64,000 nucleotides of DNA. It comes from Candidatus Altimarinota bacterium (GTDB lineage Bacteria; Patescibacteriota; Gracilibacteria; BD1-5; UBA6164). Below are positions 43,959-54,414 of the stretch, piece after piece. The DNA is taken from positions 597,539 through 661,538 of the forward strand of contig JAQTWV010000001.1 in assembly GCA_028689115.1 (NCBI GenBank), written 5' to 3'. The notes below the pieces were generated by a model. The model saw nothing but the letters and a program-made list of their open reading frames with translations. It was not told where the DNA came from and did no database searches. Positions within the stretch are counted from its first letter, which is position 1. Every line of letters starts with the position of its first letter. The position numbers and the translations under genes were made by a program.

Positions 43959-46900
43959 TTAACAATTTTTTTCTAGTTTTCAAGCACATTTTTCCCACTC
44001 ATTTTTTTGACTATCATAGTAAAATATAGGTATTGCTATTAGTGTCAAAATAGCACTTGAAGATAATCACCAAACTATACTCCGTGCAAGTCAGCTCCAA
44101 ACAGGATCTGAAGTTATTTTAATTGCTCAAAATATAGCAGAAATACTTGTAAGCATTATTGGCATAAATCTGATATAACCAGCATTTATAATAGCTTTTT
44201 CTATAGTCCAACCTTTTCTTTTCAATATATCAATATAATCAACAAGCAATATTGCATTTCAAACTACAATTCAAGCTAAACTTATAACTCAAATCATTCA
44301 AGTTGCATTAAAATACTCATTTTTTAATAAATACAATATTGAAAATCCTGGAAATATTCCAAAAAATCAAAGTAAAAATGGAAGCATAATTATTCAAGCA
44401 ACTCCAAAACTTCTAAATTGTCATACTATTAAAAAATATATTGCTATTAGTGCCAAAATCATAGCAGTTCATAAATCTCTAAAAGTATCCATTGTAAGTT
44501 TCCATTCTCAATCCCATTCTAGTTTATATATTTTTCAATCTTCTATTCATCTGTATTCTATTCCATAAAATCATGATTTTATAACTTCATATTTTTGGTC
44601 AAGAAATTCGCTTGATTTAAGTATAGACATCAACTTAACAATTGGATAAACTACTGAATTATCTCACATTTCTGAATAAATAAAATTTGTTTTTTCTCTA
44701 GAGTCAGTATTTATTTCTGGATTTACAAATTCATAATTAATATCTGCAATACTAGAAAGTGGAATTTTAATTCAATCTTTATTTGTAAATCTTATATTTT
44801 CAAGAAGACTTAGTGTTTCACTTTGTTCATTTTTAACTCATAAGATTATATTTGTTGGTTCAAGTGATGAACTATCTTTTATAAGACTTATATTTACGCT
44901 ATTTTTAGCAATTGCAAGAGTATTAGCAATTTGTTCCACATCAAGTCAAGCAAGTGCAATTGCTTCATGATCAAGTTTTACATTTATTTTTCTATAAGTT
45001 GTTGAAAGTGATGTATTTAAATCTGCTAGACGTTCTGAAACTTCTAGTTTTTTTACTTCATCAAATACTTTTTTTGTAAAAATATCTAAATTTTCAGCTT
45101 CATCACCTCACTTCAATTTCATCATAAAAGTAGCTCTAACTGGAGGTCCTGGAGGATCTTCTAAAAGTCTAAGTTTAACATCTGGATATTTTTCAAGTAA
45201 ATATGCAGTTAAAAGTGGTCTTATACTAAAAGTATAATTTTCAGATTTAATTCTGTTTTCATTTTCCTCCTTTGGAATTAGATTAATTCTTGAAGAAATT
45301 TGATACTCTTCTACCCTATTTAATCATCATCTAAAAAGATTGGCAAAATCTCACATAAATGGCGTTCAAATAGTAGAAACTACACTATCAGCTATATCTA
45401 AATTAGCTGGAAGATTATAATTATTTAAAAAGAAATTTTCTATATCTTTTTCTATATTAAACATTTCACTTACACTTGTTCATCTAATTCAATCAACCCA
45501 TAAATATACTTGATCCTTATCAGATTTTGGAAGCATACGAGCTTTAAATATTCAAAAATATATTGGTAAAATCATAACCAAAACAAGTGAAACCCAAAAT
45601 GTAGATTTAAATATTTTTCTGTTTCTAATTGCTTTTTTATCATCTCTAATAAAAAAGTTCATAAATCTTAGATATAGTTTTCTTATATCAAACCTAGATT
45701 CTTTTTTTACATGATGAGGCTCATTTGTATCTATATTTTTTGTAGTGATGTATGAAACCCATGGATTTATTGAAAATGCTACAATTATAGAAAAAAGTAA
45801 TGCAACAATTGCAAATTTAGGAATTGGTCACATATATTCTCACATCATCCCAGTTACTGCAAACATTCAAGCAAATGAAAGTACTTTTGTAATCGTAGAT
45901 AAGATAACTCCACTTCAAACTTCATTTACTGATTCCAAAATTGCTTCCAATTTATTTTTTCAAGTATGTATTCTCTCTTCTAAGTGTCTATGAATATTTT
46001 CTACAACTACAATTGAGTCATCAACAAGCATTCAAATTACTAAAATCAATGCAAAAAGTGAAATCCTATTTATGTTATATCAAACTATATAAGAATACAA
46101 AAAAACCAATGACAATATTATAGGAATTGAAGTTGCTGTATTTAAAGCATCTTTCCATCAAAGAAATAAAACTAAGATAACAACTACTATGATTATAGAT
46201 TCAATTAAATCTGTAATAAGATGACTTGTTGCTAACTGAGCTTCTGCTCATTCATCTTGAATTATTTCTACTTTTACATCTTTTGGAAGTTCTTTTATTA
46301 TCTCAATCATGCTTGATTTGATATCATTTGTAACAAAAACTCCATTAGTTCAAACTTGCTTTCAAATTCAAAGTAAAACACTATTATTTCAAATACTTTC
46401 TTTCTTTGAAAAAAGACTGTATTTTGAAATTTTTTTATCTCAAATACTTATTTCAGAGACATCTCAAAGATATAAAAGATTTCAATTATTATTTGATATA
46501 ACTATTTTTTTAAGTGATTCTATATCTTCTACTTTTCAAGTAGTTTCCAAAAAAACTCTATCCTTATCATTAAGAGTAAAACTTCCATTTGGTAAGTTTA
46601 GATTATTTTTTTGAAGCACTGAATATATTTGCATAACATCAGTATTTCTTGCTTCAACTTTTCCTAAATCTAAATTAATAACTATATTTTTATTCATTCA
46701 TCAAACTATATCCAAAGTTGTTACATTTTTTATAGTTTTTAATTTATTTTTTATTATATTTGCTATTTGACGAAGATAGATTTGTTCTTCACTTGTGGAA
46801 AGAGTAGAAACATTAGTATTATCCTTGTTATCATAATAAATAGCATAAGTTATTTGTGGTAATTCTTCTGGATTTATAGTTGTAACAACTGGATTTCAAA

Positions 46901-47273
46901 CTCATAATGGTTTTAAATCTAAATTATCATTTATTTTTTGATTAAGTCTAATCTTTGCTTTTTCTGAATCTTCTCAAACTTTAAATTTAGCCATAAGTCA
47001 GGCATAATTATCTCAAGCAATAGAATAAACTTCATCAATTCATTCTATTTCCATCAATTTATTTTCAAATGGAGCAACAATATATTTAGAAATCTCATCG
47101 TTACTTAATCCATTTGCTGGAACAAATATATTAAATGCTGGAACAATAATAGTAGGATTATACTGTTTTGGAAGTATTATATAACTTCATATTCCAGAAA
47201 TAAGTATCACAATAATCAAAACAACTGTAAGTTTTGAGTTTTGTATAAAAAATTTAGCTATATTACTAAACAT
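43959..47273 (-). CDS. RND-family efflux transporter (AcrB/MexB-like)
   Basis: 1104 residues, slightly longer than AcrB (1049). N-terminal helix KLTVVLIIVILISGIGSYII, porter domains (ANGLSNDEISKYIVAPFENK), RND helices with the proton-relay motif LILVIGMLVDDSIVVVENIH (acidic pair DD) and in the second half LAGIVVGNAILLVDYID. It exports toxic compounds by proton antiport together with the fusion protein upstream. Patescibacteria lack a typical outer membrane and no TolC is in view, so the tripartite architecture is an open question. The GC-rich mini-gene lies in the 258-nt gap to the upstream fusion-protein gene. Confidence 0.95.
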
Positions 47274-47300
47274 TATTTTAAATTAATTTATAAAATATAC

Positions 47301-47327
47301 TTGACAATTATTTTTTTTATTTATAAT
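47301..47327 (+). promoter_or_regulatory. Sigma70-like promoter of the GC-rich mini-gene
   Basis: TTGACA at 47301-47306 and TATAAT at 47322-47327 with 15 bp between (short of the usual 17). Expected start near 47334, at the small palindrome GTCAATTTTGAC. It reads against the efflux operon. Confidence 0.6.
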
Positions 47328-47347
47328 GAAAAAGTCAATTTTGACAT

Positions 47348-47364
47348 GTTTGGGAGACCAAAAA
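47348..47364 (+). other. GNRA-type hairpin in the leader of the mini-gene
   Basis: TTTGG, loop GAGA, CCAAA lies in the short leader 1-2 nt upstream of the A-run preceding the ATG, so it could cover the ribosome-binding region. No Shine-Dalgarno sequence is visible outside it. Confidence 0.5.
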
Positions 47365-47365
47365 A

Positions 47366-47485
47366 ATGGCTGCATACAAAAGTGGTAAGATGAAGAAGGC
47401 TGAAATCAAAGCTGCTCGTGAAGCAAAGCGTAAACAAAAACAAAATGGGGGAACCCCCAGTCATTGCCGTTATCGTTACGGATAA
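47366..47485 (+). CDS. GC-rich mini-gene: 39-residue basic peptide
   Basis: 39 residues: MAAYKSGKMKKAEIKAAREA, then KRKQKQNGGTPSHCRYRYG. Counted by hand the ORF is 43% GC, far above the surroundings. It has no TGA, four CGT arginines and GGT/GGG/GGA glycines, unlike nearly every neighbour. It forms an amphipathic, strongly basic helix, then a turn, then SHCRYRYG. A hairpin GGGGGAACCCCC lies at codons 27-31, and CCGT...ACGG near the stop. Own promoter, leader hairpin and terminator. It lies antisense in the gap between the fusion-protein and RND genes. I recognise no family; an RNA element with incidental coding is possible. Confidence 0.6.
   Translation: MAAYKSGKMKKAEIKAAREAKRKQKQNGGTPSHCRYRYG
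47445..47458 (+). other. Hairpin GGGGG-AA-CCCCC inside the mini-gene
   Basis: Five G, AA, five C is the strongest GC hairpin in the window, at codons 27-31 of the basic peptide. It could pause a ribosome or RNA polymerase, or protect mRNA ends, as hairpins do in some small-peptide mRNAs. Confidence 0.5.
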
Positions 47486-47500
47486 AAAGGAGGAAAGAGA

Positions 47501-47527
47501 AAAAGGTTGCTACGGCGACCTTTTTTG
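47501..47527 (+). terminator. Hairpin terminator of the mini-gene
   Basis: AAAAGGTTGC, loop TACG, GCGACCTTTTTT (one G·U pair). The UACG tetraloop is of the stable UNCG class. This separates the mini-gene from the end of the fusion-protein gene. Confidence 0.88.
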
Positions 47528-47530
47528 CTT

Positions 47531-49378
47531 TTATTCTACCTTTTCACCATCATAAAAATTATCTTTTCATTCTGTTATAACTATATCTCATGATTTTAAT
47601 CATATTATTTCAGAAAATCTATCATTTGATTTAACTATATCTACCTTTTTAAAAATAAGTGTATTATCCTGATTTAAAACATAAACTCAAGGAATCATAT
47701 ATTTAGAAACAATTGCAGAATTTGGAACAAGAATACTATCAAAATCTCATATATTACTCAAAAAAACTTTTGTATAAGTTCATATTTTTAAATTATAATT
47801 ATTTTTGAAACTTATCTCTACCTTTGTTTTTTTAGTAATAAAATCCTTACTTGGATAAATCATACTAATTTTAGCTTTTACTTGTTTATCATATCAATCA
47901 ACATCAAGTAATATATCTTGTCATAAAACCAAGTTTTGCAAAACTTCATCTCAAACTAATATATTTAATTTCAAATTTTTTTCATCAGATATAGTAAAAA
48001 CTGGCATTCATCATCAAATAACTTGTCATAATTCTACATTTTTTGAAACAATTACTCCAGAAATAGGACTTCTAATTTCTCAAGAATTTATCATAACAGA
48101 AGAATTATTTTGTTGTCCTAAAGCTTCTTTTATTTTTAAATTTATTTCATCAATTTGTGCTTGTTTTTGTTTTTTTAATGATTCAATTCAAATGGCAACT
48201 TCATTAATTTGAGAATTTGCAATCTCTGTTTTGGTTTGAGTTTCATTTATTTTTGCATCATTACTCACCTTGTATTGATCATATGTTTTTTGAGCTAATT
48301 CAACTTGTTTTTCAAGTAACTCTAATTGTAATTTCTTTTGATCATAAAAATTTGAAAGTGATTGTTTACTTCATTTTAATCATAAAAAATATTCTCAAGA
48401 AACTGTAATTAAACTTGATTCTATATTAGTTCAAAAAGTTGCTATAGTATTTTTATATCAATCAAGTGTTTCTTTTGATAAATATGTATTTTCAACCGTG
48501 TTATCTAAAACATCATAAGTTATACTCAACAATACTTTTATACTTTCAGCAATTTGTTCTCATAAATCAAGAGTTTCAAGTAATACTTCATTACTAGGAT
48601 TTTTATCTTCTATATTTTCATCATACATTTTTTTATACTTTTTGTATAATTCATTTGTTTTAGAAAATTGTATTTTTGAATCATTGTAAAATCATGATTT
48701 TTTTGCACTTAAATATATTTCATAATCATTGTTCTTGTTTTTATTTGCTTCTGTTACTCATAAAATATTATCTATAAAATTTATAATATTAGTATCCAAA
48801 ATAACTGAAGAAACAATTGCATTTCTTGAATTATCATAAATATTTTTTTCTTTTGTATCAAAAATAATTTTTGTATTTTCTAGATTTAATTTTGCAGTTT
48901 CAAGTCAAGTAAGCGCAGTATTTAGATTACTAGAAGCTATATTTTTTACATCTTCAAGTCAAGTAAAAATTCAAGTTTTTCAAATATTAGCTTGATTTTT
49001 TTTCTCTTCCATAGCTTTTATTTGCTCATCAAACATAGAAGCAGTAGAATTTTTTAAATCTTCTAATCAAGAAACTATACTTGATGAAGTACTATACCCT
49101 ACTTTTGCTTCCATAGAATCAAGAGATAAAAGTAAATCTCAAGCTTTTACATAATCTCATTCTTTTGCGTAAATACCAACTACTTCTCATCACAATTTAG
49201 TTGAAAGATTTGTGGTATTTTCTCACTCTAAATATCAAACATATGTACTAAAATTATCAACACTACCTGTAAATACACTTCAAGTTTGAAAATATTTTTG
49301 TGGTGTTATAACATTATTTTCATTTGAACAAGAAAATAATGTTAAGCTAAAAAAAATTATTGTTATTAGTTTTTTCAT
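47531..49378 (-). CDS. RND membrane-fusion protein (HlyD-like lipoprotein)
   Basis: 615 residues. Lipoprotein signal (MKKLITIIFFSLTLFSC). Then EGENTTNLSTKLGGEVVGIY and AKEGDYVKAGDLLLSLDSME, the biotinyl-lipoyl-like half. A very long helical hairpin (about 150-370) follows, then GEIRSPISGVIVSKNVELGQ, the second lipoyl half, and a beta-barrel. The adaptor between RND pump and an outer channel. It is unusually long because of the extended coiled hairpin. Encoded 3 nt downstream of an ArsR-type regulator and upstream of the RND gene. Confidence 0.92.
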
Positions 49379-49381
49379 TTT

Positions 49382-49672
49382 TTATTTATCATTAAATATT
49401 ATCTTCATTGCAGAAATTAATTCTAAAATCTTATTATCAGAAATCTTATAAAAAACCTCCTTTCATTTTTTTTCTGAATCAAGAATTCATTCTAGTTTCA
49501 TTTTTCATAAATACTGAGAAATTTGTGATTGTGAAATAGATGAACACTTCATAATCTCACTAACATTTTTTTCTTCATTTCATAAAAAACATAAGATTGC
49601 TAATTTATCTTTATTTGAAAAACTTTTCATAAGTTCAGAAATATCTGAAACTCTTTTAATCATTTCATTCAT
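49382..49672 (-). CDS. ArsR-family transcriptional regulator
   Basis: 96 residues. Winged-helix pattern: ELMKSFSNKDKLAILCFLGN, EEKNVSEIMKCSSISQSQIS (recognition helix), QYLGKMKLEGILDSEKKGKE with VFYKI. One Cys in EIMKCSSIS lies near the metal-box position of ArsR proteins, but the full CxCxxC box is not present. It heads the efflux operon and probably represses it. Three ATG codons are available at the start (49672, 49668, 49663); I chose the first. Confidence 0.87.
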
Positions 49673-49678
49673 TTTTAT

Positions 49679-49716
49679 ATATTATTATATTATAATATGT
49701 TAATATATATTATACA
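49679..49716. promoter_or_regulatory. Operator/promoter region of the efflux operon
   Basis: AT-only tract upstream of arsR that contains the self-complementary TATTATAATA and related repeats; it must hold the promoter and could bind the regulator. The composition prevents a firm call. Confidence 0.3.
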
Positions 49717-49816
49717 AAATTTTTAAATTGCAAATTATTTTTTATTGATTTTAATAATATTGACTTATTGAGTATTTAATATACTATATAAATATATAAT
49801 ATATAATCGTATATAT

Positions 49817-50641
49817 ATGAGTAAATTTTATGAACTAAGTCATATTTTGGATGCTTTTTCTACTCTTAAAAAAGAAAAATGAATAGAAAAAATACTTAAA
49901 TCAGTAAAAAATAAAATATTTTGAGATCATATAAATAGTGAAAATATAGAAGAATTTAAAGAATTTGTTAGAGATTTCAATTCTCTTTATTATTTAATGA
50001 AGAAAAAATTTGAAAATAAATATAGAACTTCATGAGAAAGATACTTTGAACATCTAAGAGAAGTTGTAAATCAAGTTCTAAAACTACCAAATCCAAACAC
50101 AAATAAAGTTTTAATAGCAATAGCTCACGATTCAATTGAAGATACAAACAAAACTTTTGAATGATTAAACGAAGATTATGGTTATCATGTAGCACTAGCG
50201 GTTCAAGCTATAAGTAAAGAGAAATGGCAAGATTATACAGATGAAAATATAGATAATGATGATGAAAAAGAAAAAGATGCAAAAGAAAAGAGAAATAAAA
50301 AATATTTTTCACATCTAAAATCATTTAAAACTATGTCAAAGCACATAATTAGTATAGCCAAAAATAAATGAATTAAATTAACAAAAAAAGAATTAGAAGA
50401 AATAACAAGAGATGCTCTAGATGTAAAATTTGCAGATAGAATTCACAATCTATCAACTCAATGGGATCCAACTGATTTAGAACAAGTAAGAAAAAAAGTA
50501 GAAGAAACAAAAATATATTTTTTAGAAATATCAAAAGAAACTAATATTGAATCATACCATATAATAAAAGCATTGATATTAAATCTAGAAATTCAAATAT
50601 TTAACACACAATGAAAAGTTGAAAAGGTTGTTAAAAAATAA
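49817..50641 (+). CDS. HD-domain hydrolase, SpoT/MESH1-like
   Basis: 274 residues. Residues about 75-125 carry the RelA/SpoT hydrolase signature: RTSGERYFEHLREVVNQVL, then VLIAIAHDSIEDTNKTFEGL (HD pair with the ED motif) and later VKFADRIHNLST (the conserved D-R-x-H-N). No synthetase or TGS domain follows, so it resembles single-domain ppGpp hydrolases. An N-terminal 70-residue helical domain is additional. The substrate is inferred from the family and not proven. Confidence 0.8.
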
Positions 50642-50660
50642 TAAGAAAAAGCTTTTGAAT

Positions 50661-50718
50661 AAAACTCAAAAAAATAGATATAAAACATAGTTTTATATCT
50701 ATTTTTTTGAGTTTTATT
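50661..50718. terminator. Long perfect hairpin terminator
   Basis: A 26-bp perfect stem (from AAAACTCAAAAAAATAGATA to its complement) with an ATA loop and T-run, after the HD gene and before the convergent pilin-FGE gene. Confidence 0.9.
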
Positions 50719-50776
50719 TTCCCTTAAGCGGAAATTAAAATAATTGTAAAATAATAAAATATCACATATAAAAATT

Positions 50777-50890
50777 TTAATTCGTATAAGCACAACGAAA
50801 GCCAATAGATGCAAATGCATTAGTCGAATTATTATCAAGTGCCAATGCATACACACTAGCATATACATTACCATCCCAAGAACTTCCACG
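50777..50890 (-). other. Candidate DGR variable region (C-terminal FGE segment)
   Basis: The final 37 codons (RGSSWDGNVYASVYALALDN onward to GFRCAY) match the place and pattern of variable regions in FGE/C-lectin targets of diversity-generating retroelements (RGGSW...GFR). The segment is A-poor compared with the rest of the gene and uses CGT, GGC and TCG codons. No reverse transcriptase or template repeat is in the window. Confidence 0.4.
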
Positions 50891-52333
50891 AATAAAAACA
50901 ATATTTGAAGTCGTTGATGAATATATTCTTCAAATTCAATTACTAACATTATAATCTCAATTTGGTCAATGATTTGCTTTTGAATAAAATGTAGGAGTTG
51001 TATTTGTAAAAGTACATGAAGTAAATCAATCATTAACATTATTCCATGAATGCCGAGCTGTATTTCAACATGCGTTTCAATTTGTAACTTCTCAAGTAGT
51101 CGAAGATATATTATTTGTTCCATTTACATGCTCCCATACATTTCATGATATATCCCAAATTTCATTTCCATTTGAAAGTATATGCATTCTTTTATTTCTA
51201 CTACCAACTACACAATTAGTTCAAGCAGTAACTCAATCTAAAACTGTGTTTATTCAACAACTAGCAGAATCATTTAGAGTTACATTTCATCTATATAATC
51301 ATCATCAAGCTGAAACCAGAGATCATACAATTCAGTTAGCCCAGTTTACACTATTTGCTTCTATATTTCTAGCTATTGTCATCCATTCATTATTTGTAAT
51401 TAGATGATATCATGCTCATAGGTTATTACATGCAATTATTGAATTTGGTTGATTTATAGATGTCCATGGAGTTGATGCAGCTTGTGAAGTTGCTACTCAT
51501 CATACATTTTTCATTTCATATTGCGCTACACAAAAATCACTTGTACTAAAAGTAGGACTTCACGGTACAAGTATAAATCAAGTAGGACAAGATAAAGGAG
51601 GAGGTGTACCACAATCACTTCATGTATATCAATTTGTACATTCATAATAACATGGATTTGCATTGTTTGTATCTTGCCAAATTTGATTTTCACTTGTTGG
51701 TATTCAAGTAATAAAACTTGCATTTGTATAATTTGGTTGTGTATCACAACTATTTACTACTGGTGGTGGAGTTGTTCACTCTACTATCTCATAAGGTAAA
51801 TCTACTCATTCATCTACTACATAATAATCAGTACTTCATACACTTTTTATTGTTATACTTGGACTATCTCAAACTTGCATTAAGTAATAATTTCATTTTA
51901 CTACTGCTTGATTTAATTCTTCATTTACTGTTGATGCTTGTGTGAATTTATAGGCTCATGTTCATGTTCATCATACACTATATGATAACACATAATCTCA
52001 GTTTGTTATTGGATCTTTAAAACTATTTCCATCTTCTTTTAAAGTTTGAAAATTTGCTATTCATTGGATTGATATTGATGTATTATTTCAATCTATTGTT
52101 AATCATGTATTTGTTTTTGTTGTAGTTATTAAACTTGATAGACTTGTTCATTTTGAACTCTCTATTCATATTTTTTTCATGATATTGTTTATATCACTTA
52201 TTCTTTTTCAGTCTCTTGCAGAAGTACTATATCATTGCAAATTTATAAATGCTATTGTTCATAGTATAGCTAATATTGTTATTACTACTATTAGTTCTAC
52301 TAGTGTAAAGGCTTTTATTTTGTTTATTTCCAT
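50777..52333 (-). CDS. Pseudopilin fused to an FGE-sulfatase/C-lectin-like domain
   Basis: 518 residues. The N-terminus is a type IV pilin signal: KIKAFTLVELIVVITILAIL, with E5-type glutamate after cleavage. A linker with a Cys-rich EGF-like stretch (NPCYYECTNGYTGSDCG) follows. From about residue 230 the protein is FGE-like: GFILVPGSPTFSTSDFCVAQ, GAGYHLITNNEWMTIARNIE, NGNEIWDISGNVWEHVNGTN, FIRGSSWDGN and GFRCAY. FGE-type folds here usually act as ligand-binding modules. Such pilin-tethered domains could display an adhesin at the surface. Confidence 0.85.
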
Positions 52334-52429
52334 AGGTTTTTATAAAAAATAAATACTAATAAGTGAATTATTAGTATTTATTTAGATTTTCAAAGTATTT
52401 TTTAGTTTTTAGATTGACAGAGATATTTT

Positions 52430-53227
52430 TTATTTTTTTATTATCCTAATTTTTTCTATCTTTTCACATTTTCTATCATTTCAAATCTCAACATAAACTC
52501 ATGAAACAAGATATGTGTCATCAAGTGATTGTTCGATTTTTCATTTATTAATACCACTTAAAAATCTAGGTTTTACACTTTCAAAATCTGCTCAAATTAC
52601 AGAATAAAATGGTCAATTCATACCAACATCACTTATAAATCAAGTTCATTTTTTAAGTATCATATCATCATTTGTTTGAACGTGGGTATGTGTTCCAAAC
52701 ATAAAACTTATTTCTCAATCTAGATAATTAACTAATCAATAAGCTTCTGCACTTGCTTCATTATGAAAATCAAGAACTATTCAATCAAGATTTTCATCTT
52801 TATATAATTCCAAAATTTCTTTAGCTTTTAAAAATGGATTTGTTACTTTGTGATTCATAAAAACTTCTCATTGAAGATGAATAACAAGCAGTTTTTTACC
52901 ATTTTTTTCAAATACTTTAAATCATTTTCAAGCTAAATCCTCTTCATAAAAATTTGCACATCTCAAAAGACGAGAATCTTTTCTAGCTAAATAATCTTTG
53001 ATTTTCTCAAAATTATCAAAGATATGATCTCATGAGGTCATTATGTCTACTCACATTCTTTCAAGTTCCAAAATATGCTTTTCAATAGCTCATCTTCAAG
53101 AACTTACATTATCCACATTTGCAATTACAAAGTCAGGATTATATTTTTCTATTAGTTTTGGTAATTCCCTTTTTAATCATTCTCTACCAACTCTACCAAA
53201 AACATCTCAAAATATTAATAATTTCAT
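52430..53227 (-). CDS. ymdB: YmdB-type metallophosphoesterase
   Basis: 265 residues, the family length (TIGR00282). Signature: KLLIFGDVFGRVGREGLKRE, FVIANVDNVSSGRGAIEKHI, VDIMTSGDHIFDN, LLVIHLQGEVFMN, IVLDFHNEASAEAY, FMFGTHTHVQTND, ISDVGMNGP. The Asp, His and Asn metal ligands are all present. Known members hydrolyse 2',3'-cyclic nucleotides and influence motility or biofilm in Bacillus. Confidence 0.95.
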
Positions 53228-53244
53228 TTATTTTTTTATAAATA

Positions 53245-54309
53245 TTAAAGTTCTTTTTTTTCTTCAATTTTTTCTACAACTCAATCCAAAATAACTCTTC
53301 TATAAACTGAATTTAATACCATTGTAAAAACTCAAAATATAAATATAAATTCAAAAATAGAATATAATTTTAAATAAATATAATATCTAGTTTGCATTGA
53401 TTCGATAACTAATAAATCTTTTCACTCATATTTTACTTCTAATCATTCATATAAATAAGGATTCAAAGATTTTAAATAATCTTTGTCTTCATCTTTTAAG
53501 TCTAAGTATTTAGCATAATCATTTAAGTCAGTATAATTACCTGAAATATATGTTGAAATTACTGCAAATGGAGCATATATTGTTAAAACTACTAAAAATA
53601 TAAGTGTAGTTTTTAAAAATTTTTTATATCATTTTGTTATGTTAAATGATTTTTTCAATATAGTTATAATTCACATTTTTTCTTCACTGTTTTCAAGTAA
53701 AATAAAATATGAAAAAACAAATCTAAAAAATAGATAATACAATTTAACAAGTAAAAGTATAAATATAATCAGTGAAATAATTGAAAAAGCATTATTTGAT
53801 TGTGATAAAACCATAGCAGTTGATGATTCTAATCATCAAAAAGCAATTACCATAATAAATAAAATTATTACAAAAAAGAAGATTGGTATAAATAAAATTA
53901 AAATTCAAGCTAAACTTAATAAAAAATATCTTAAATATAATTTATAATCAAAATATGCATTTTTAAAATATGCTAATTTATCTCAATTTAAATATGAATT
54001 ATATAACTTGATAAATAATAAAAATCAAAATAAATAACTAATTGTATATGATAATAGTGCTATCAAATATATAATATTTCAAGTTAAACTTGTCATAAAT
54101 ACATTATTAACAATTGAATTAATAAAATCTGAAAATGGAACTCATGAAATAAGTGAGTATGCAAAAAAGATAATTGCAAATGGTATAACTGCAATAAAAG
54201 CCAAAACAGTTGACCAAATAAAGATTAAAATTTTAGAAATATTCCAGTGAAGTAGATTTTTATAAACTAGAGTTGTATCGTTGAAAATGCTTTTAAAAAT
54301 AGTTTTCAT
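53245..54309 (-). CDS. Multi-pass membrane protein
   Basis: 354 residues with about six to seven membrane helices (ILIFIWSTVLAFIAVIPFAI; SLAGILILFIPIFFFVIILF). It contains a soluble-looking loop near residues 270-310 (YAKYLDLKDEDKDYLKSLNP). No family recognised. It lies upstream of ymdB by 17 nt, so they share a transcript. Confidence 0.7.
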
Positions 54310-54414
54310 AATTAATTTTTAATATATAATTGGCTTCTATTTTAATAAAATAGATACAATTTGCAAAATAAAAACAAAAATGTAGAATATAGAAAAATAT
54401 TTTTTATTATATTT

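Noticed and set aside
47366-47527. SRP RNA, RNase P RNA or tmRNA
   Set aside because: The GC-rich hairpins invited this, but none of the conserved core sequences of those RNAs is present, and the ORF is clean from ATG to TAA.
50661-50718. Large perfect palindrome as a possible transposon end
   Set aside because: It has a 3-nt loop, a T-run and lies exactly between convergent genes, so it is a terminator.
50593-51123. Long open frame on the minus strand overlapping the pilin-FGE gene end
   Set aside because: It is a shadow in another frame: Leu/Ile-rich low-complexity translation, while the true frame carries FGE motifs.
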